A program made the translations under genes and the position numbers. A stretch of 64,000 nt of DNA, taken from positions 14,664,589 through 14,728,588 of the forward strand of contig NC_051142.1 of assembly GCF_014839805.1 (NCBI RefSeq). Reading direction: 5' to 3'. This stretch comes from Manduca sexta. Lineage: Eukaryota; Arthropoda; Insecta; Lepidoptera; Sphingidae. The notes beneath the pieces are model-generated. The model made no database searches, was not told where the DNA came from, and saw only the letters and a program-made list of their open reading frames with translations. Of the stretch, positions 45,196 to 56,815 are shown piece after piece. Position 1 is the stretch's first letter. Each line of letters starts with the position of its first letter.

Positions 45196-45479
45196 TTGAG
45201 AATTTTTAAAATATTTATTCAATTGACCACGTGGCTAAACTCATATTTGGTTGTATCACAGTTTTCGCGAAAACATTTTTTACACATATCTTTCCCTTCA
45301 TATTTATGAGTCGAATTTTACGAGCAGGCCTATTCTTTTCGTTCCCGCTATTTAGGTGTGGTATAAGTCATAAAAGGAAGAGAATTGGCAAATTTTAATC
45401 GCCACAACCATTGGCATAACGCTTATTATCTCGTCTCATCACGTAAGAAAGAACCCTTGTATTTGAAAAGGCCATGTAG

Positions 45480-45600
45480 CATGGTTGAGTCTGTGGTCTT
45501 GCAATTGTCAGGTAGAAGTGTCAGCTGTCAAGTGTGACAGTTGACATTTTTAAAAAGAGGCAGCCCCCCTCTCCCCTGTGCCCCTCGAGGCCTTTTGTTG
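45480..45600. promoter_or_regulatory. TGTCA/TGACA cluster with hairpin
   Basis: Five TGTCA or TGACA motifs in about 45 bp, including the stem CTGTCA..TGACAG. TGACAG is the core bound by TALE homeodomain proteins (Homothorax/Meis, TGIF). A C-rich tract (CCCCCCTCTCCCCTGTGCCC) follows. Function inferred only from motif density. Confidence 0.25.
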
Positions 45601-46344
45601 GATTTGCACGTTGTTGTCCGTGGACGATGATATAAAATATAAACCTAAAACTTATTAAGACTATTATTTATAAAAATAACCGAGATACTACAGGCCATGC
45701 ATTAATATCTTATGATAGATTATTTCTCTTATTAATATTAATAATCGCGTGCATTTTGGAACACGTTATATTGGATTTATAGTTGATATAAAGTGTACTT
45801 ATATCAAAGTAATTTAAAATATGCTTAATTAAAAAGACACATAAATAATAATACACATTGGCATAAACCTTGCGACCGCCGAGGGTTAATTGTGACTCGG
45901 TGGGCGGCATTGTATTTAGACTACACTCTACTTGATATAAGGTGCATTTTACCATGTAAATACAAAAGTGACATCCCTGTGATCAGAATAAATGATATAA
46001 TACCTACTTATTTTGGAAAGAATTGTAATTTACCCTCCAAGTTAAAAGAGGTCGCGGTTTATTCTCTCAATCGCGTTATCCCTTACCTTGTCCACCATTG
46101 TTGCGTCACGTAAGTCATAAGGATCGGGGTCCCGCATAAAATGTGCATTAGTCCGAACAAATAAACGCTTTTATCCCCATACATTGTGCCGAGATTTGCG
46201 GGCTCCGGGCACAATTTCGAATATCGGTGTGTGATCCACACTATTCGACAATATCGTATGCTCTTTTTGGAGATGATTTGATTTTTTTCTGACGCTACAA
46301 GCCGATGCTTGTGTACCTATATAACGTTAGGTATATTTCCTACC
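45601..46344. other. Unassigned; open frame ending at a GTAAGT near 46110
   Basis: The frame at 45892-46113 (ending YSLNRVIPYLVHHCCV) reaches CAC followed by GTAAGT, but lacks a good acceptor. CCGCCGAG/CTCGG..GCGG near 45877-45906 can pair. Confidence 0.3.
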
Positions 46345-46671
46345 TATTCTCAGCATAGATAGCCTAGTTGGGTATGGAATAGGTTGCCATGTCAAATGGC
46401 TATAGGCTCTAATCCGAAAGGCACACACCTCTGACTTTTCTAAAATTATGTGTATTCTTTTTTAATTATCGCTTGGTTTAATGGTGACAAAAAATATAGT
46501 GAGGAAACCTGCATACCTGGAGACTGAGAAGTTTATAGGAATTTTGAGGGTGTGTGAAGTCTAGCTATTCCTACTAGGCCAGCGGGGTGGACTTAGGTTT
46601 AATACCTCTCAGTAGTAGAGAAGACTCGTGCCCGGTTATAGGACAGTATATAATACGGACTTATATTATTA
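46345..46671 (+). mobile_element. SINE-1 copy 5, diverged, with target duplication
   Basis: TATATTTCCTACC is repeated at 46332-46344 and 46672-46684. Box A (TAGCCTAGTTGGG) is intact; box B is mutated (GGCTCTAATCCG). The body has more substitutions than other copies, indicating an older insertion. Confidence 0.87.
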
Positions 46672-46780
46672 TATATTTCCTACCATATGTGCCAACGCCA
46701 CACTACAGAATTTTAAGAAAAATATAATAGATATACCTACATGCATGCATTTTGCGCTACAATTGCTTACATTATACCTG

Positions 46781-47040
46781 GCCTGGTTCAATCAGGCTTG
46801 TGTCATTATATCGGGCCTGGTTCGATCAGGCTTGTGTCATTATATCGGGCCTGGTTCGATCAGGCTTGTGTCATTATATCGGGCCTGGTTCGATCAGGCT
46901 TGTGTCATTATATCGGGCCTGGTTCGATCAGGCTTGTGTCATTATATCGGGCCTGGTTCGATCAGGCTTGTGTCATTATATCGGGCCTGTTTCGATCAGG
47001 CTTGTGTCATTATATCGGGCCTGGTTCGATCAGGCTTGTG
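46781..47040 (+). repeat. 34-bp minisatellite, 7.6 copies, open in three frames
   Basis: Unit GCCTGGTTCGATCAGGCTTG plus TGTCATTATATCGG, repeated from 46781 every 34 bases with two or three substitutions overall. Because 34 is not a multiple of 3 and no frame of the unit holds a stop, all three plus-strand frames stay open (up to 183 codons) with a 34-residue period. CCTG..CAGG inside each unit can pair. These are not genes. Confidence 0.95.
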
Positions 47041-48823
47041 TCCATCCGGTCGGAAGTTCCTATTTTATTATATCAGTGAGATAACACAGAGCTTTGATTT
47101 TACCCTCGGAAAGCACGCCTATACTTATATTTTAAATATCCCTGATAGTGATATTGTCAACTTTATAGGTTTAAGATGAAGAAAAATATAAAGAGGTAAT
47201 CTAAAAGTTTGAAACGTTCCGAAAAAATCTGTCAAATAGATATGTAGGTATACGTTATTATAAAAGTGATAAAATTGGTAGTTTAATTATATACAAGATT
47301 GCTTTAATCATAATTCCTATAGATAATCTCCTAAGATCAAGTCTTAAACATTCAACTACGGTAATTGCTAAACTAGTTTATCTACATAATATTATTCATA
47401 AGAAAGTAACAACTTCTAATGAGTTTTCGTTCTACCGACATCTGAAGTATCGACAGTAAACTAAGTTACAGTGTAACCAATTAATATGGCAGAGTTTTTT
47501 TATAAATACGAAACTAGTGTGTATTTATGATAAATAAAATACATCAGTTACGTTCATAATTTATTCACAGATTGACAAACACATTTTTAAAAGCGGGGTA
47601 GTTGTATCACGACATTGCACAATCTGCCTTCATTAATCTTACGATGTTAATACTTATATATAATGTTTGTTTGTCCAAGATGTTACGATATGAGTATATA
47701 CATATACAGATATATAAATACAGGCTTACTATATCACAAAAACGCTAACATGTATTGTTCTATTTGTTTCGCTTTATGCAAAGCATCTAAAGACTTAAGC
47801 CACACATTCTTCACCAGTCAACCCGGAGAGAGACGAAGTAAATTAGGTACATGGTAATGTTTTTAAAAGACAGAGGGTACAAACAGTGTTATGTAGAACA
47901 AAACAAAATTGTACAGAATATATAAAGTCAAAACATCAAAAGTTCGAATTAATATTGTTAGGATACTGAAGCGAATTTTAAATAAAAATAACTATCACTG
48001 ACTACAGAAATACTTCCACAAATATTTCACCAACCAACCCACCAGTATATCAACGACCAACTGCTTTGGTCTGTCAAATGCTTACTGTTTTTATGGCAAA
48101 AAGTTTCACAAATACTGTCAGAAAAGTATTTTTATCCTAACACTATAATAATAGTATTCTTCTATTCTATTCTTGCAGCGCTGGTAGCTCTTGGATATTA
48201 AGATCAAATAAAATCATGTTAAGAGATGAAGCCAGTCTGCAGATATTTTATTTTAAAAAGGACTAATTTTAAATATACGTGTTAATTCACTTAGGTAATT
48301 AGCTTATTTACTAAACAACCCATTCGATATAATTTAACATAATATTTGTATACACTAATAATTTCAAAACATAAAATAAACAAAGAGATAATTCAAAATT
48401 GCGCCTCCAAATTCCATTTTAAATAAACCAGCTTAAACCAAATACTCTCGTCTTCTCGGATACAAAATAAATGACTGGAGCGGGAGATCGTCTCGCTTCG
48501 ATATTGGTTCCATATAAAATTACAGCGGCACGTGCTTCGGCTTCTAATAGATATTTCGTGAAGAATAACGTTTTAAACTTGCTGTTTTAGGCTAACAAAC
48601 AATTTTATAGTTAGTGATCAGAGTAGCCTATAAACACTACCAGCAGGATTAATTGTTTTGGTGGAATTTGGAGAAGAATAGGAACTTTTGGGAAGAATAT
48701 TCACTTACTTCCAATTCCATGGCTAGAGGAATAAGAGTAGACTAGAAGAGTAGTTGTTATTTTGAACTAGCTCGAAATGAACGAGGATTTATAGGGAGAA
48801 TAACGATTAATAACGTAACAAAA
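47041..48823. other. AT-rich stretch; small open frame 48471-48590
   Basis: No repeats recognised. At 48471-48590 an ATG-initiated 39-codon frame (MTGAGDRLASILVPYKITAA...) sits in a GC-richer block. No splice or poly(A) context supports it. Confidence 0.35.
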
Positions 48824-49152
48824 GCGGCGACAGTCTAGTTGGTTGTGGAACGGACTGCTGAGACGAATGTCGGCAGGTTCAAATCCTACAGGCAAACACC
48901 TCTGACTTTTCTAAAAATAATTATGTGTGTATTCTTTGTGAAATATCGCATGCTTTAACGGTGAAGGAAAACATCGTAAGGAAACCTGCATACCTGAGAA
49001 GTTCTCTATAGCAATTTCAAGGGTGTTTGAAGCCTACCAATCCGCCCTAGGCCAGCATGGTGGACTAAGGCATAATCCCTCTCAGTAGTAGAGGAGGCCC
49101 GTGCCCGGCAATGAGACAGTATATAATACAGGGCTGATATTATTATATTATT
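48824..49152 (+). mobile_element. SINE-1 copy 6
   Basis: Full length; box A altered (CAGTCTAGTTGG), box B intact (GGTTCAAATCC). Possible 7-bp duplication ATAACGT at 48810 and 49153. Confidence 0.85.
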
Positions 49153-49284
49153 ATAACGTTTAATATGTTACGTTTATTCTCTAGTAGATGTCAACTTCAA
49201 GACTTTTCGACTGTGGTCATAAAAATCGGTGTATATTCCCCAAATGGACTACACAACCGATGAGGGAAACAAAAGCTAGATATT

Positions 49285-49402
49285 TATATGAAAAGGCCGG
49301 CATAATTTTGTCGACTATAAAGAGGTAAACATCTCTCGTCAATTGTCATTCCATCTGTGGGATCAATTTACCTTGCACGTATAAAGAAAATGTGAGCAGA
49401 AT
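49285..49402 (-). repeat. Family B fragment
   Basis: AAAAGGCCGGCATAATTTTG to TTACCTTGCACGTATAAAGA, the head half only. Confidence 0.6.
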
Positions 49403-50088
49403 GCTTATTATATAATCATTTATAATCGTCTGCCTGTCTGTTAGTGTCTTCAAAAGAAACGGCCTTTTCCGATGTATCAAGTTGAAATTAATATTTAATT
49501 CTTCGTGTTCCATTTTGAAGGTTCCTAAGCCAGAGAACTTACTATGAAGGGGATCTATTTATTTTATTATGGATTTTGTGGGAGGTGAAAATAACTAACA
49601 TCAAATGATCCTCCTGCCCTTTTGCTTGTCTATACAATAAAAATATTAAGACTCCTGATTAGAAGTTCTTCTCTTTCATTTAAAAATGGGCATTTTTTTG
49701 GGTAAATTTTGCATTGCATTTGGGTAGTATTTCGACATATGTCGCTATATTAGTAGCCGCAAGGGAACAACTCCATCTAGTCATTTTTATCAAAAAGACA
49801 AACTATAGTATTTGTATTTGTTAACTGTACCATTTCTTTAATAAAATATCTATTCCCAAAATTTTCTGAGAAAAATTATAATTGCTAAATCATATTTAAA
49901 CTCGCCACTAAAGTTGGCATCTAGTTACGAAGCCAAACTGTATCGACTTAGGTTGAAGTAATTTAACTTATGTTATTACTAGGAAGTGGGACCTGGCTCC
50001 CAAATGTTTATCTTGGAAGCATGTTTCTTCGTTACCTGAGAACTTGTTTGTCTTGTGTACCTTCGACGTTGAAACGAATAATTGGCGT
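49403..50088. other. Unassigned AT-rich spacer
   Basis: Nothing recognised. Confidence 0.5.
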
Positions 50089-50096
50089 TGAGTGAG

Positions 50097-50349
50097 CAGC
50101 CCCGGATCTGGGGCAAGCCGGGGCCTATGCCCCGGGCTTTCTTTTAGAATTCAAAGGGCAAATTAAAACTTAGCAGATAAATACCCAACTCATTATTAAC
50201 GCAACTTTGACTAGTGAGACGTCCAGTACATAAATGGTTTCCCGCGGGGCCCGAAATGATGATGATGACAAAGTTAAAAATATAGGTGGATGGGTGCGGC
50301 ATTTACCAGATTTTACCTCCATCTTGAAAATATGCAAGATCCGTGGCTG
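50097..50349. mobile_element. hAT-type MITE, 253 bp
   Basis: Terminal repeats CAGCCCCGGATCT and (reverse complement) CAGCCACGGATCT. TGAGTGAG is repeated exactly at 50089-50096 and 50350-50357. GC-rich left end (GGGGCCTATGCCCCGGGC). No ORF. Different family from the 158-bp MITE. Confidence 0.88.
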
Positions 50350-50370
50350 TGAGTGAGCTTGTGTTTATAT

Positions 50371-50583
50371 AACATCACGCCTTTTTCCTTTATTCAGAGA
50401 TAGGCAGAGATGTGTAGATACATTTCCCCCGTTAACATAGCTGACCTTGTCCAATAGAGGCCGACGCTATTGTCATTTATCGGGCACAATTCCAGACCCC
50501 GGGCTAATACTGAGCAGAAATACCCAGATTTTACCCCACAGGCAGTCACACCACAATACAAATCCACCGACACAATCATTGCT
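50371..50583 (-). mobile_element. SINE-2, diverged
   Basis: Minus-strand tail ATCACGCCTTTTTCCTTTAT, middle TCGGGCACAATTCCAGACCC and TACTGAGCAGAAATACCCAG, and a degraded head. Confidence 0.7.
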
Positions 50584-51501
50584 ACATACAAAATTCTCAG
50601 CTCAAGAAGTTTATAATTAACATCGCCTCTATAGGCAAAAATATAACAAAGTTGTTACAAAAATTATAAAAATATGTTTCTCGACTTGTATAGAAGAACT
50701 GGTAACTAGCCCACTGAAAGTTAACGAAGTACCCTCGATACTGGCAACTTTAATTGCAACAATTTTGGTCGTCACGAGTACTTGAGTAGTTAAATGTTTC
50801 GGTGTAGTGCCTTGGTCCCGGTCTCATAGTCTAGAAATTATGAGTGTTTCAGTTTGCAAACAATTTTATTCGATGTTTCAGTTGTTTTTATTTTTTATAT
50901 CATATTTTATTAAGGGATATAAGTAAGCGAATTTCAAGACCCAGTTATAAATTATCACTCATAAAAATTGCAATTCTAAAACAACTGCATCATCATATTT
51001 ATGTAATGGGTCTGAGAATAAGACATTTTGAGCCACTGATAAACTCACTGGTATTTAAAGCGCAACAGCGTCGGAACTTCACGATTAATCATTTTTAACC
51101 GACTTCAGAAAAAGAGAAGATTAACAAGTCGACATGCACTTTTATGAGTAAAACCGTTTTATTTCGCCCTGTAATTAAAAAAATATTAGATCGTTTACAA
51201 CAACATTCAATCTCGCCTTAAAATTGAATACTAAATCACTCCAAACCAACCTACTTACAAATTTTAATACAACCGACCATGCGAACGAACTATAAAAATA
51301 ATATAGTGATAATTTCCGCATCATGCAATCAAATCACGCGAGCACGTGCCCGAACTGGCATCGGGCGTGGTTAATGGATTTGTCACACCTGCGGTAACTT
51401 TATGGATCCGAGGAACTTTGAGGCGTTTAACATTTGGATATTTTAAATGATGTGTGAGGAGGGCGGATGAGGATTTTAACATTAAAACCTTTTCCTTATA
51501 G
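50584..51501. other. Mostly unassigned; possible upstream region of the exon at 51502
   Basis: A family F end lies at 51095-51125 (TTTTTAACCGACTTCAGAAA). 51330-51480 is GC-richer and unique, with the E-box palindrome GCACGTGC and homeodomain-like sites. It could be regulatory or 5' untranslated sequence. Confidence 0.35.
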
Positions 51502-51623
51502 ACATTAATGGTAGTGGGAGAATTAGTAAGAAGAATGTTCAAGCTTCAGCGCTCGGTGTCAGAATCTGTGCCAGTGTTGATCTTGGTTTACAGGAGTTGT
51601 TGTAGTGGTATGTACGTGGACGG
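51502..51623 (+). CDS. Candidate coding exon 1 (40 codons plus two bases)
   Basis: Flanked by a strong acceptor (CCTTTTCCTTATAG, ending 51501) and a GTAAGTC donor (51624). The frame has ATGs at 51508 and 51535; from the second it reads MFKLQRSVSESVPVLILVYR, then a CC-rich piece ending MYVDG plus GG. Third positions are GC-rich for this DNA. It could be the first coding exon with a short hydrophobic, signal-like stretch, or an internal exon in phase 0. The two trailing bases fit the one leading base of 52919-53057. No homologue recognised. Confidence 0.35.
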
Positions 51624-52918
51624 GTAAGTCTCCCCTGCGCTAAGAATAGTATTCACCAATCTTCACATTTTATTATTTTAAATAACGATATTTGAAATTT
51701 GTCTTCCTCAATTGAATTTGTTCGGTATGAATTTTCAAATTCAAAACATTTTTTTGCTCATCTAGGTTTCACATGAAAATTGTGTGCAAAATTTCATGTT
51801 CGAAAACCCACCATAATTAGTCTTATGCTGGCTAGTCAGAATTAAATGAGTTCTTTGTATAATCTTTCTATCCCTAAGAATAGAAACCTTCCCACTTGTA
51901 ACTTAAAAATAAATGTTTTAAAGGACCCGTTGACACTGTCCATTTAGGGGTTAATTCGATGGATCCATTTCCTAGTCGGCTCATTTATTGACTGTACAAC
52001 ACTCTCTCTAATTAACAGTACACTTTTTTACCATTTTGAATGAGTCATCAAAACGCCTGTAGCAGTGTCGAATAGTAAAAATGTTTTAGAAAGAAGCCCA
52101 CCGATTTACTAATAAATAATGTCCTATTTAATACATATTTGATAAGGTTAAGCCAGTAGAAATAAACTTTGCCATTAGTGAGGAATGGTTTTGACTACCC
52201 AGATGGAAGTGACAGGTTTGATCCGAAGTATTTAGGTTAGATGTCACCAGTCTCGACTCTTGCACAAATTCCAATTTCCTGCATATAATATATGTTTTTC
52301 AAATGGAAAATTCGCGTGCACTACTACATGTAACAACGAGGAAATTCCAATTTCAAAGTTCCAACAGTTATAAATTACTACAATTTGATAGAAAACTATC
52401 GGCTGCCCTGAACTAATAACTGAATTGAGTTGTAAAGTTTTATGGACAAATTGCAAGTCAAAAACTAAAAGTCATAGCTTCTAGACAAATGTAACGTTCT
52501 GAATTGATAATTGTATCTTGTGTATTTTCAATATTTTATTAATGTATTTATTTTAATTTATGTTTCATAGGTTGGATTTCTATGCAAGAATTAGACAGTA
52601 CCACCGCATTACCTATTTATGCTGATATCTATCAGTATGCAATCGTTGATGTAGTTCGATTTATTATTATAGGTGTTACGTACTTTTATTAAATGCAATA
52701 TGCTACTATAATTCAACGATTAAAATATTTAGAACAAAATTAATGGATCTGTATGTGCCACAATAACCGATTACACCTTAAGCAGCGACAAGTGCTGCCC
52801 TCTGAACGTGCATTTCTCACTTCCTGTTCAATTAAAGTAATAGACTCGAACGCACGTAATGTGGTGCGTGCTGTCTTATATTAAAAATTAGCTCAAATCT
52901 AAGTAAGACTGTTTTTAG

Positions 52919-53057
52919 ACGATTCTCACAAATTAACAATTTTGGAATTGGTCATTATTTTAATAAGTGTGGTGCAATCCTGAACGGCAGCCAGCATTCT
53001 ATGACCATAATCACCAGCACTGGGTACCCAGGGACACGAACTGTGCTGCAAGTTCAG
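52919..53057 (+). CDS. Candidate coding exon 2 (139 bases, open, strong donor)
   Basis: Acceptor GTAAGACTGTTTTTAG ends at 52918; the donor is CAG|GTGAGT at 53058, a perfect consensus. One leading base, then 46 codons without a stop (RFSQINNFGIGHYFNKCGAI..., ending VLQVQ) and exit in phase 0. The second half has clearly coding-like GC-rich third positions. It holds one cysteine, one NGS glycosylation motif and a STGYPG turn weakly reminiscent of CUB domains, which is not enough to assign a family. Phase matches the exon at 51502. A shorter exon from an AG at 52967 is also possible. Confidence 0.4.
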
Positions 53058-53976
53058 GTGAGTGGTAGATACAGTCCATACATTACCATCCATCGAAGGT
53101 CTAATCGATTTTCCAAACCATGGGTACTATTACTTGCGACATAAGATTCAAAATGTAATACATGGTGGTATTATTATTGTTTTAAAACATCTAGATTTAT
53201 AAACAGACTTATTCAATATTACTACGTTTATAAGCCACAATGAAGACGTATATTACAATATTCCAATATCACGCCTCTCATAGGATATCACAGTGATATT
53301 TAAATTCCTGGAATCTCGCCAAATCCCACCTTGCAAAAAGCTTAATAAGTGGGTAGTTTAAATATGGAGCATTTTCGGAAGCAGTTTAAAACTATTGTTT
53401 TTAAATGGGATGGTTTAGTAAGCCGTGGGGTGAACAGTGATTCAAAAATGTTTCATCTTACTATTTTATTAAAGTTTCCTTTTTAGTTGTAAACAAATGC
53501 CATGCATTTTTTTATTCCAAATTGTTATTGCAACACGCTTAAAAAATTCCGCCGAATCCATTTTAAGTGGGTGAGAAAATGGGAGCAAGAGGTGTTTAAA
53601 GGGTAATAAAGTTTACTGTTATGGTATTTCATTACTCTATAAGATAATGTATTATCCTAGATGTTCAAACTACATCTATAATAGTTTTGCTCAAAATGAG
53701 TTCAATTGTTTACCCAAGAGTCAGTACAACAATTAATCCTAATTATAATTAATATAATATATTATTATAATAATTTATTAGCACTGAATATTAGTTTGCG
53801 AGCCTATTTCATTTCGGTATAGAGAACATTCAAAGCAGAGTAATTGTTAGGGAGCGTACACATATGACGAATAGATATAATTGCGAAATGCTCTAAATTT
53901 TCTCTTTCATTCATTAGAGTGGCGTATTCGGTGCGTCGTTCTCACACCACACGCATTTTTCCCATAAACAAAAACA
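53058..53976. other. Unassigned; putative intron
   Basis: AT-rich, with a self-complementary TAATATAATATATTATTA-like run at 53745-53770. Nothing else recognised. Confidence 0.45.
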
Positions 53977-54222
53977 CATATCACGCATTTATCCCTGAAG
54001 GGGTATGCAGGAGCGCAGCCAAGGCACCCACTTTTCGCCAAGTGTGTTCCGTCCCAGTGATAGGGGCGACCCTATCGCCATGTCGGGCACAAATTGCAGA
54101 CTCCGGGCAGGTACTAAGCAGAAAAACCCAAATATTATTTTTTCCCGACCCGGGATTCGAACCCAGGACCTCTGAGCGCTGCCGTATCGCGCATGCTTTA
54201 CAACTACGCCATCGAGGCAGTC
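53977..54222 (-). mobile_element. SINE-2, full length
   Basis: The best-preserved copy on the minus strand: head CTGCCTCGATGGCGTAGTTG, box B GGGTTCGAATCCCGG, TTTGGGTTTTTCTGCTTAGT, CCCGACATGGCGATAGGG, tail ATACCCCTTCAGGGATAAAT. The overlapping 106- and 82-codon frames are artefacts. Confidence 0.88.
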
Positions 54223-54822
54223 ATAGATGCCGTCCATAGACCGCAGGTAGAACTATAGTAGTCCCATCGTGCGATATCTTCAAAACAATCAACTTTAAAC
54301 AAGGCGTCTGGTCGCGAGTTACGCACGAACAAAGAACGCGTGCTATGCGAGTCTCGTATGGGTTATAAATAACACAAAAGAGTCTTAGTAACTGCGTGTG
54401 CAGCGCATTCGCCAGATGTGTACACACCCTAAGTAATATAATACTTAGCTTTTGACTTCCTTAGGTAATGAGCACATTGGAGCGTTATACAGTATTTCGT
54501 TGTTCAAAAATATTGAAGGCGATTTTACTGTATATGGCTAGCTGTGCCTCTTAGCAAGTAACTAATTCAGCGCGACCTCGTCTCATAATTAACTTAGGAA
54601 AAGCTACGGATTTTTAAATTAGATCAGTAAAATTACATTTTCTAAAACAATCCTTATTTATGCAAATTAAAGTCCAACTTTACGAAGACCTCGTCACATG
54701 AACCCTATGAATACTTTACACATACAAAAATCCAAAAGGGTCCCTTTTGAGCGATTGTTTCATATCATTAGAAGGGCCGCAAATTTGGGTAGGATTCATA
54801 TAATGTAATGCAAATCGCCCAG

Positions 54823-54868
54823 GTAGACCGTCCCGAGAGTGTGCTGTTTATTCTGGCGCAGAACTTTG
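54823..54868 (+). CDS. Weak candidate coding exon 3 (46 bases)
   Basis: Lies between CAAATCGCCCAG (weak acceptor) and GTAGGC (weak donor). Fifteen codons in phase 0 (VDRPESVLFILAQNF) plus one base. GC-rich, coding-like codons, and its phases link exon 2 to the exon at 57656. The same frame also runs unspliced from an ATG at 54811 to a TAA near 54945, so it may instead be a 44-codon open frame. Confidence 0.2.
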
Positions 54869-54961
54869 GTAGGCAATTGTTCTGTCGAGTCGGCAATGTA
54901 TTTGCTTGGAAGCTTTTGATTTATAATATTGAATATTTTAGTTAACTAACACATAAATAAC

Positions 54962-55146
54962 ATAACATCACGCATTTATCCCCGAAGGGGTATGCAGAGG
55001 CGTAACTAGGTCACCCACTTTTCGCCAAGTATGTTCCGTCCCATGATGTGATAGGGGGCGAGCCTATCGCCATATCGGGCACAAATTTCAGACTCCGGGC
55101 TGATACTGAGCAGAAAAACCCAAATATCACTTTGCCCGACGCGGGT
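54962..55146 (-). mobile_element. SINE-2, truncated at box B
   Basis: Minus-strand copy from the tail (ATCACGCATTTATCCCCGAA) to CACTTTGCCCGACGCGGG, where it stops. The promoter head is missing. Confidence 0.82.
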
Positions 55147-55244
55147 TAACTAACTCAATTTGATCAATACTCCCGGTAAGCTACGGCTTGGGTGTGCCTC
55201 AATTTTAAAGACAATGGGCGGCAAATGCTGCTTATCCCTATTTC

Positions 55245-55550
55245 CCTTGGTCACGCCATCACGCGTGAACGGCTGGACCGATTTCACTATTATTTTTTGT
55301 TGTGTTTATTATTGTCAGGAGAAGGTTCTTATGAAAGAAAAATATCAAAAAATTGCGCGGATAATTAGAAAATTTTACGAAAATATTAATTTTATATAAC
55401 TGTCAATTGTTTGAAATAACTGTCAGCGATTGACAGAATGCGCGCTGCAAATTCATAGTTAAGACGGGACAGCATCTGTCGGATCAACTACTGTTATATA
55501 TTTATAAACGACCATATCAAACGCTAGAGACCAAAAACCTAGAAACGCAA
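55245..55550. mobile_element. Possible Helitron internal segment
   Basis: CATCACGCGTGAACGGCTGG followed by AGGAGAAGGTTCTTATGA and AACTGTCAGCGATTGACAGA resembles the interior of lepidopteran Helitrons. No termini were identified. Confidence 0.4.
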
Positions 55551-55798
55551 TCAATCGACACCAATATTATGTAATTAAGCAATCATGAAACACATAACGT
55601 AATTCCAGTCATTGAGACGTTTGCGTAGGATGTTCGCGTTAAATATTAGTAGAGGAAAAGCGGTAGACACGAGGGCCCGGCTGGAGAATCATTAGCCAAG
55701 CAAAAAGTGCAGTGTGTAGCTCGTAGTTGGGTCGAGTGACTGGTGTCGCCATGCTGTTCGACTGTTTAGGATAATTATAGGACAATTTATTTAACTTA

Positions 55799-56016
55799 TT
55801 GTTCTTGGTTACTGTATCGTATTGCATGATACGACTTCCACTTTCAAGTATCTGGTTCGAAGTCCGGCTCGGGTAATATTTTTGGGTTTTTATTCTCAGT
55901 ATCAACCTGAAGTCTAAAACTAGTGGCTGATATGTCAATAGGCGCGCCCCCTATCACATCATGACGAATACACGACACAAAGTCGATGCATTAGTTGCGC
56001 CTCTGCTTACCCCTTC
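55799..56016 (+). mobile_element. SINE-2, diverged
   Basis: Box B-like TGGTTCGAAGTCCGG, TTTTTGGGTTTTTATTCTCA, ATAGGCGCGCCCCCTATCAC, CCTCTGCTTACCCCTTCG. Confidence 0.75.
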
Positions 56017-56619
56017 GCTTACACTATGTGTTACTCCTAGACATTGTCTACCTTTGAGCCAAATTTCATCTAAATCCCTTCACTTGTTTCTGTGTTTACT
56101 TAAAACGAATATCAAAACAATTTCACTATCTCTCGCATTTAAAATATAAGTCAGATAAGAGGTAAGATAATGAGTAAGATTTGATTAAATTAATATAGAA
56201 AAAACTCATCTATTCCTTTGTTACCACAGAAGCCTTTCGCATTCATACTTTTATTCTTCGAACAAATGTAATTGTTTTGTGTAAACAGAAAAATCCATTT
56301 CCATTCCGACCGCGATCTCACGTGTGTAATTATTAGCGAGAATAAAAATGTTTTGCAAACTCGGCTAAGGAATTTAAAAATTTTAATTCTGTGAGTGCGC
56401 CGCTAAAGCTGTATATTATGGAGCGTTTAATTTTTTTCCTTTCATTGGAAGTTGTACCGGCATTATCTATACAATTTTAATGTGAATTACTTTTAGAAAA
56501 AAATAATTGTTGGGAATTCTGGTATTAAATCATTTACATAGAAAAAAATGTTAGAGCCCTAATCACAAACGTTATTTTACTAAGTACGGAGCAATGCTAT
56601 AATAATAAGTCTCTTATTC
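56017..56619. other. Unassigned AT-rich spacer
   Basis: Nothing recognised. Confidence 0.5.
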
Positions 56620-56815
56620 AGTGTTTTTTTTATTGCTTTGAATGACGAGACGAGCCCGCCGTTCGCCTGATGATAAGCGATACGACCGCCCATAAACAGT
56701 AGAAACACCATCCAACACGTTAAATTACAAAGTATTGTTTGGTATTCCACTGCGCTCGCCATCCTGAGATATGAGATGTTAAGTCTTATTATGTCCAATA
56801 GTTACACTGGCTTAA
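56620..56815 (+). repeat. Family A, 3'-truncated
   Basis: TTTTTATTGCTTTGAATGAC to ATGTCCAATAGTTACACTGG, then stops. Confidence 0.76.

Noticed and set aside
45892..46113. 73-codon frame ending at a GTAAGT donor
   Set aside because: No convincing acceptor; the first half has AT-biased codons.
46781..47040. Regular repeats suggestive of a CRISPR array
   Set aside because: Units are head-to-tail with no unique spacers, in a eukaryotic genome.
46628..47179. 183-codon open frame
   Set aside because: It is the longest frame in the window but consists mostly of a 34-bp tandem repeat with no stop in any forward frame; not a gene.
53919..54239. 106- and 82-codon frames on both strands
   Set aside because: Both are translations of a full-length SINE-2.
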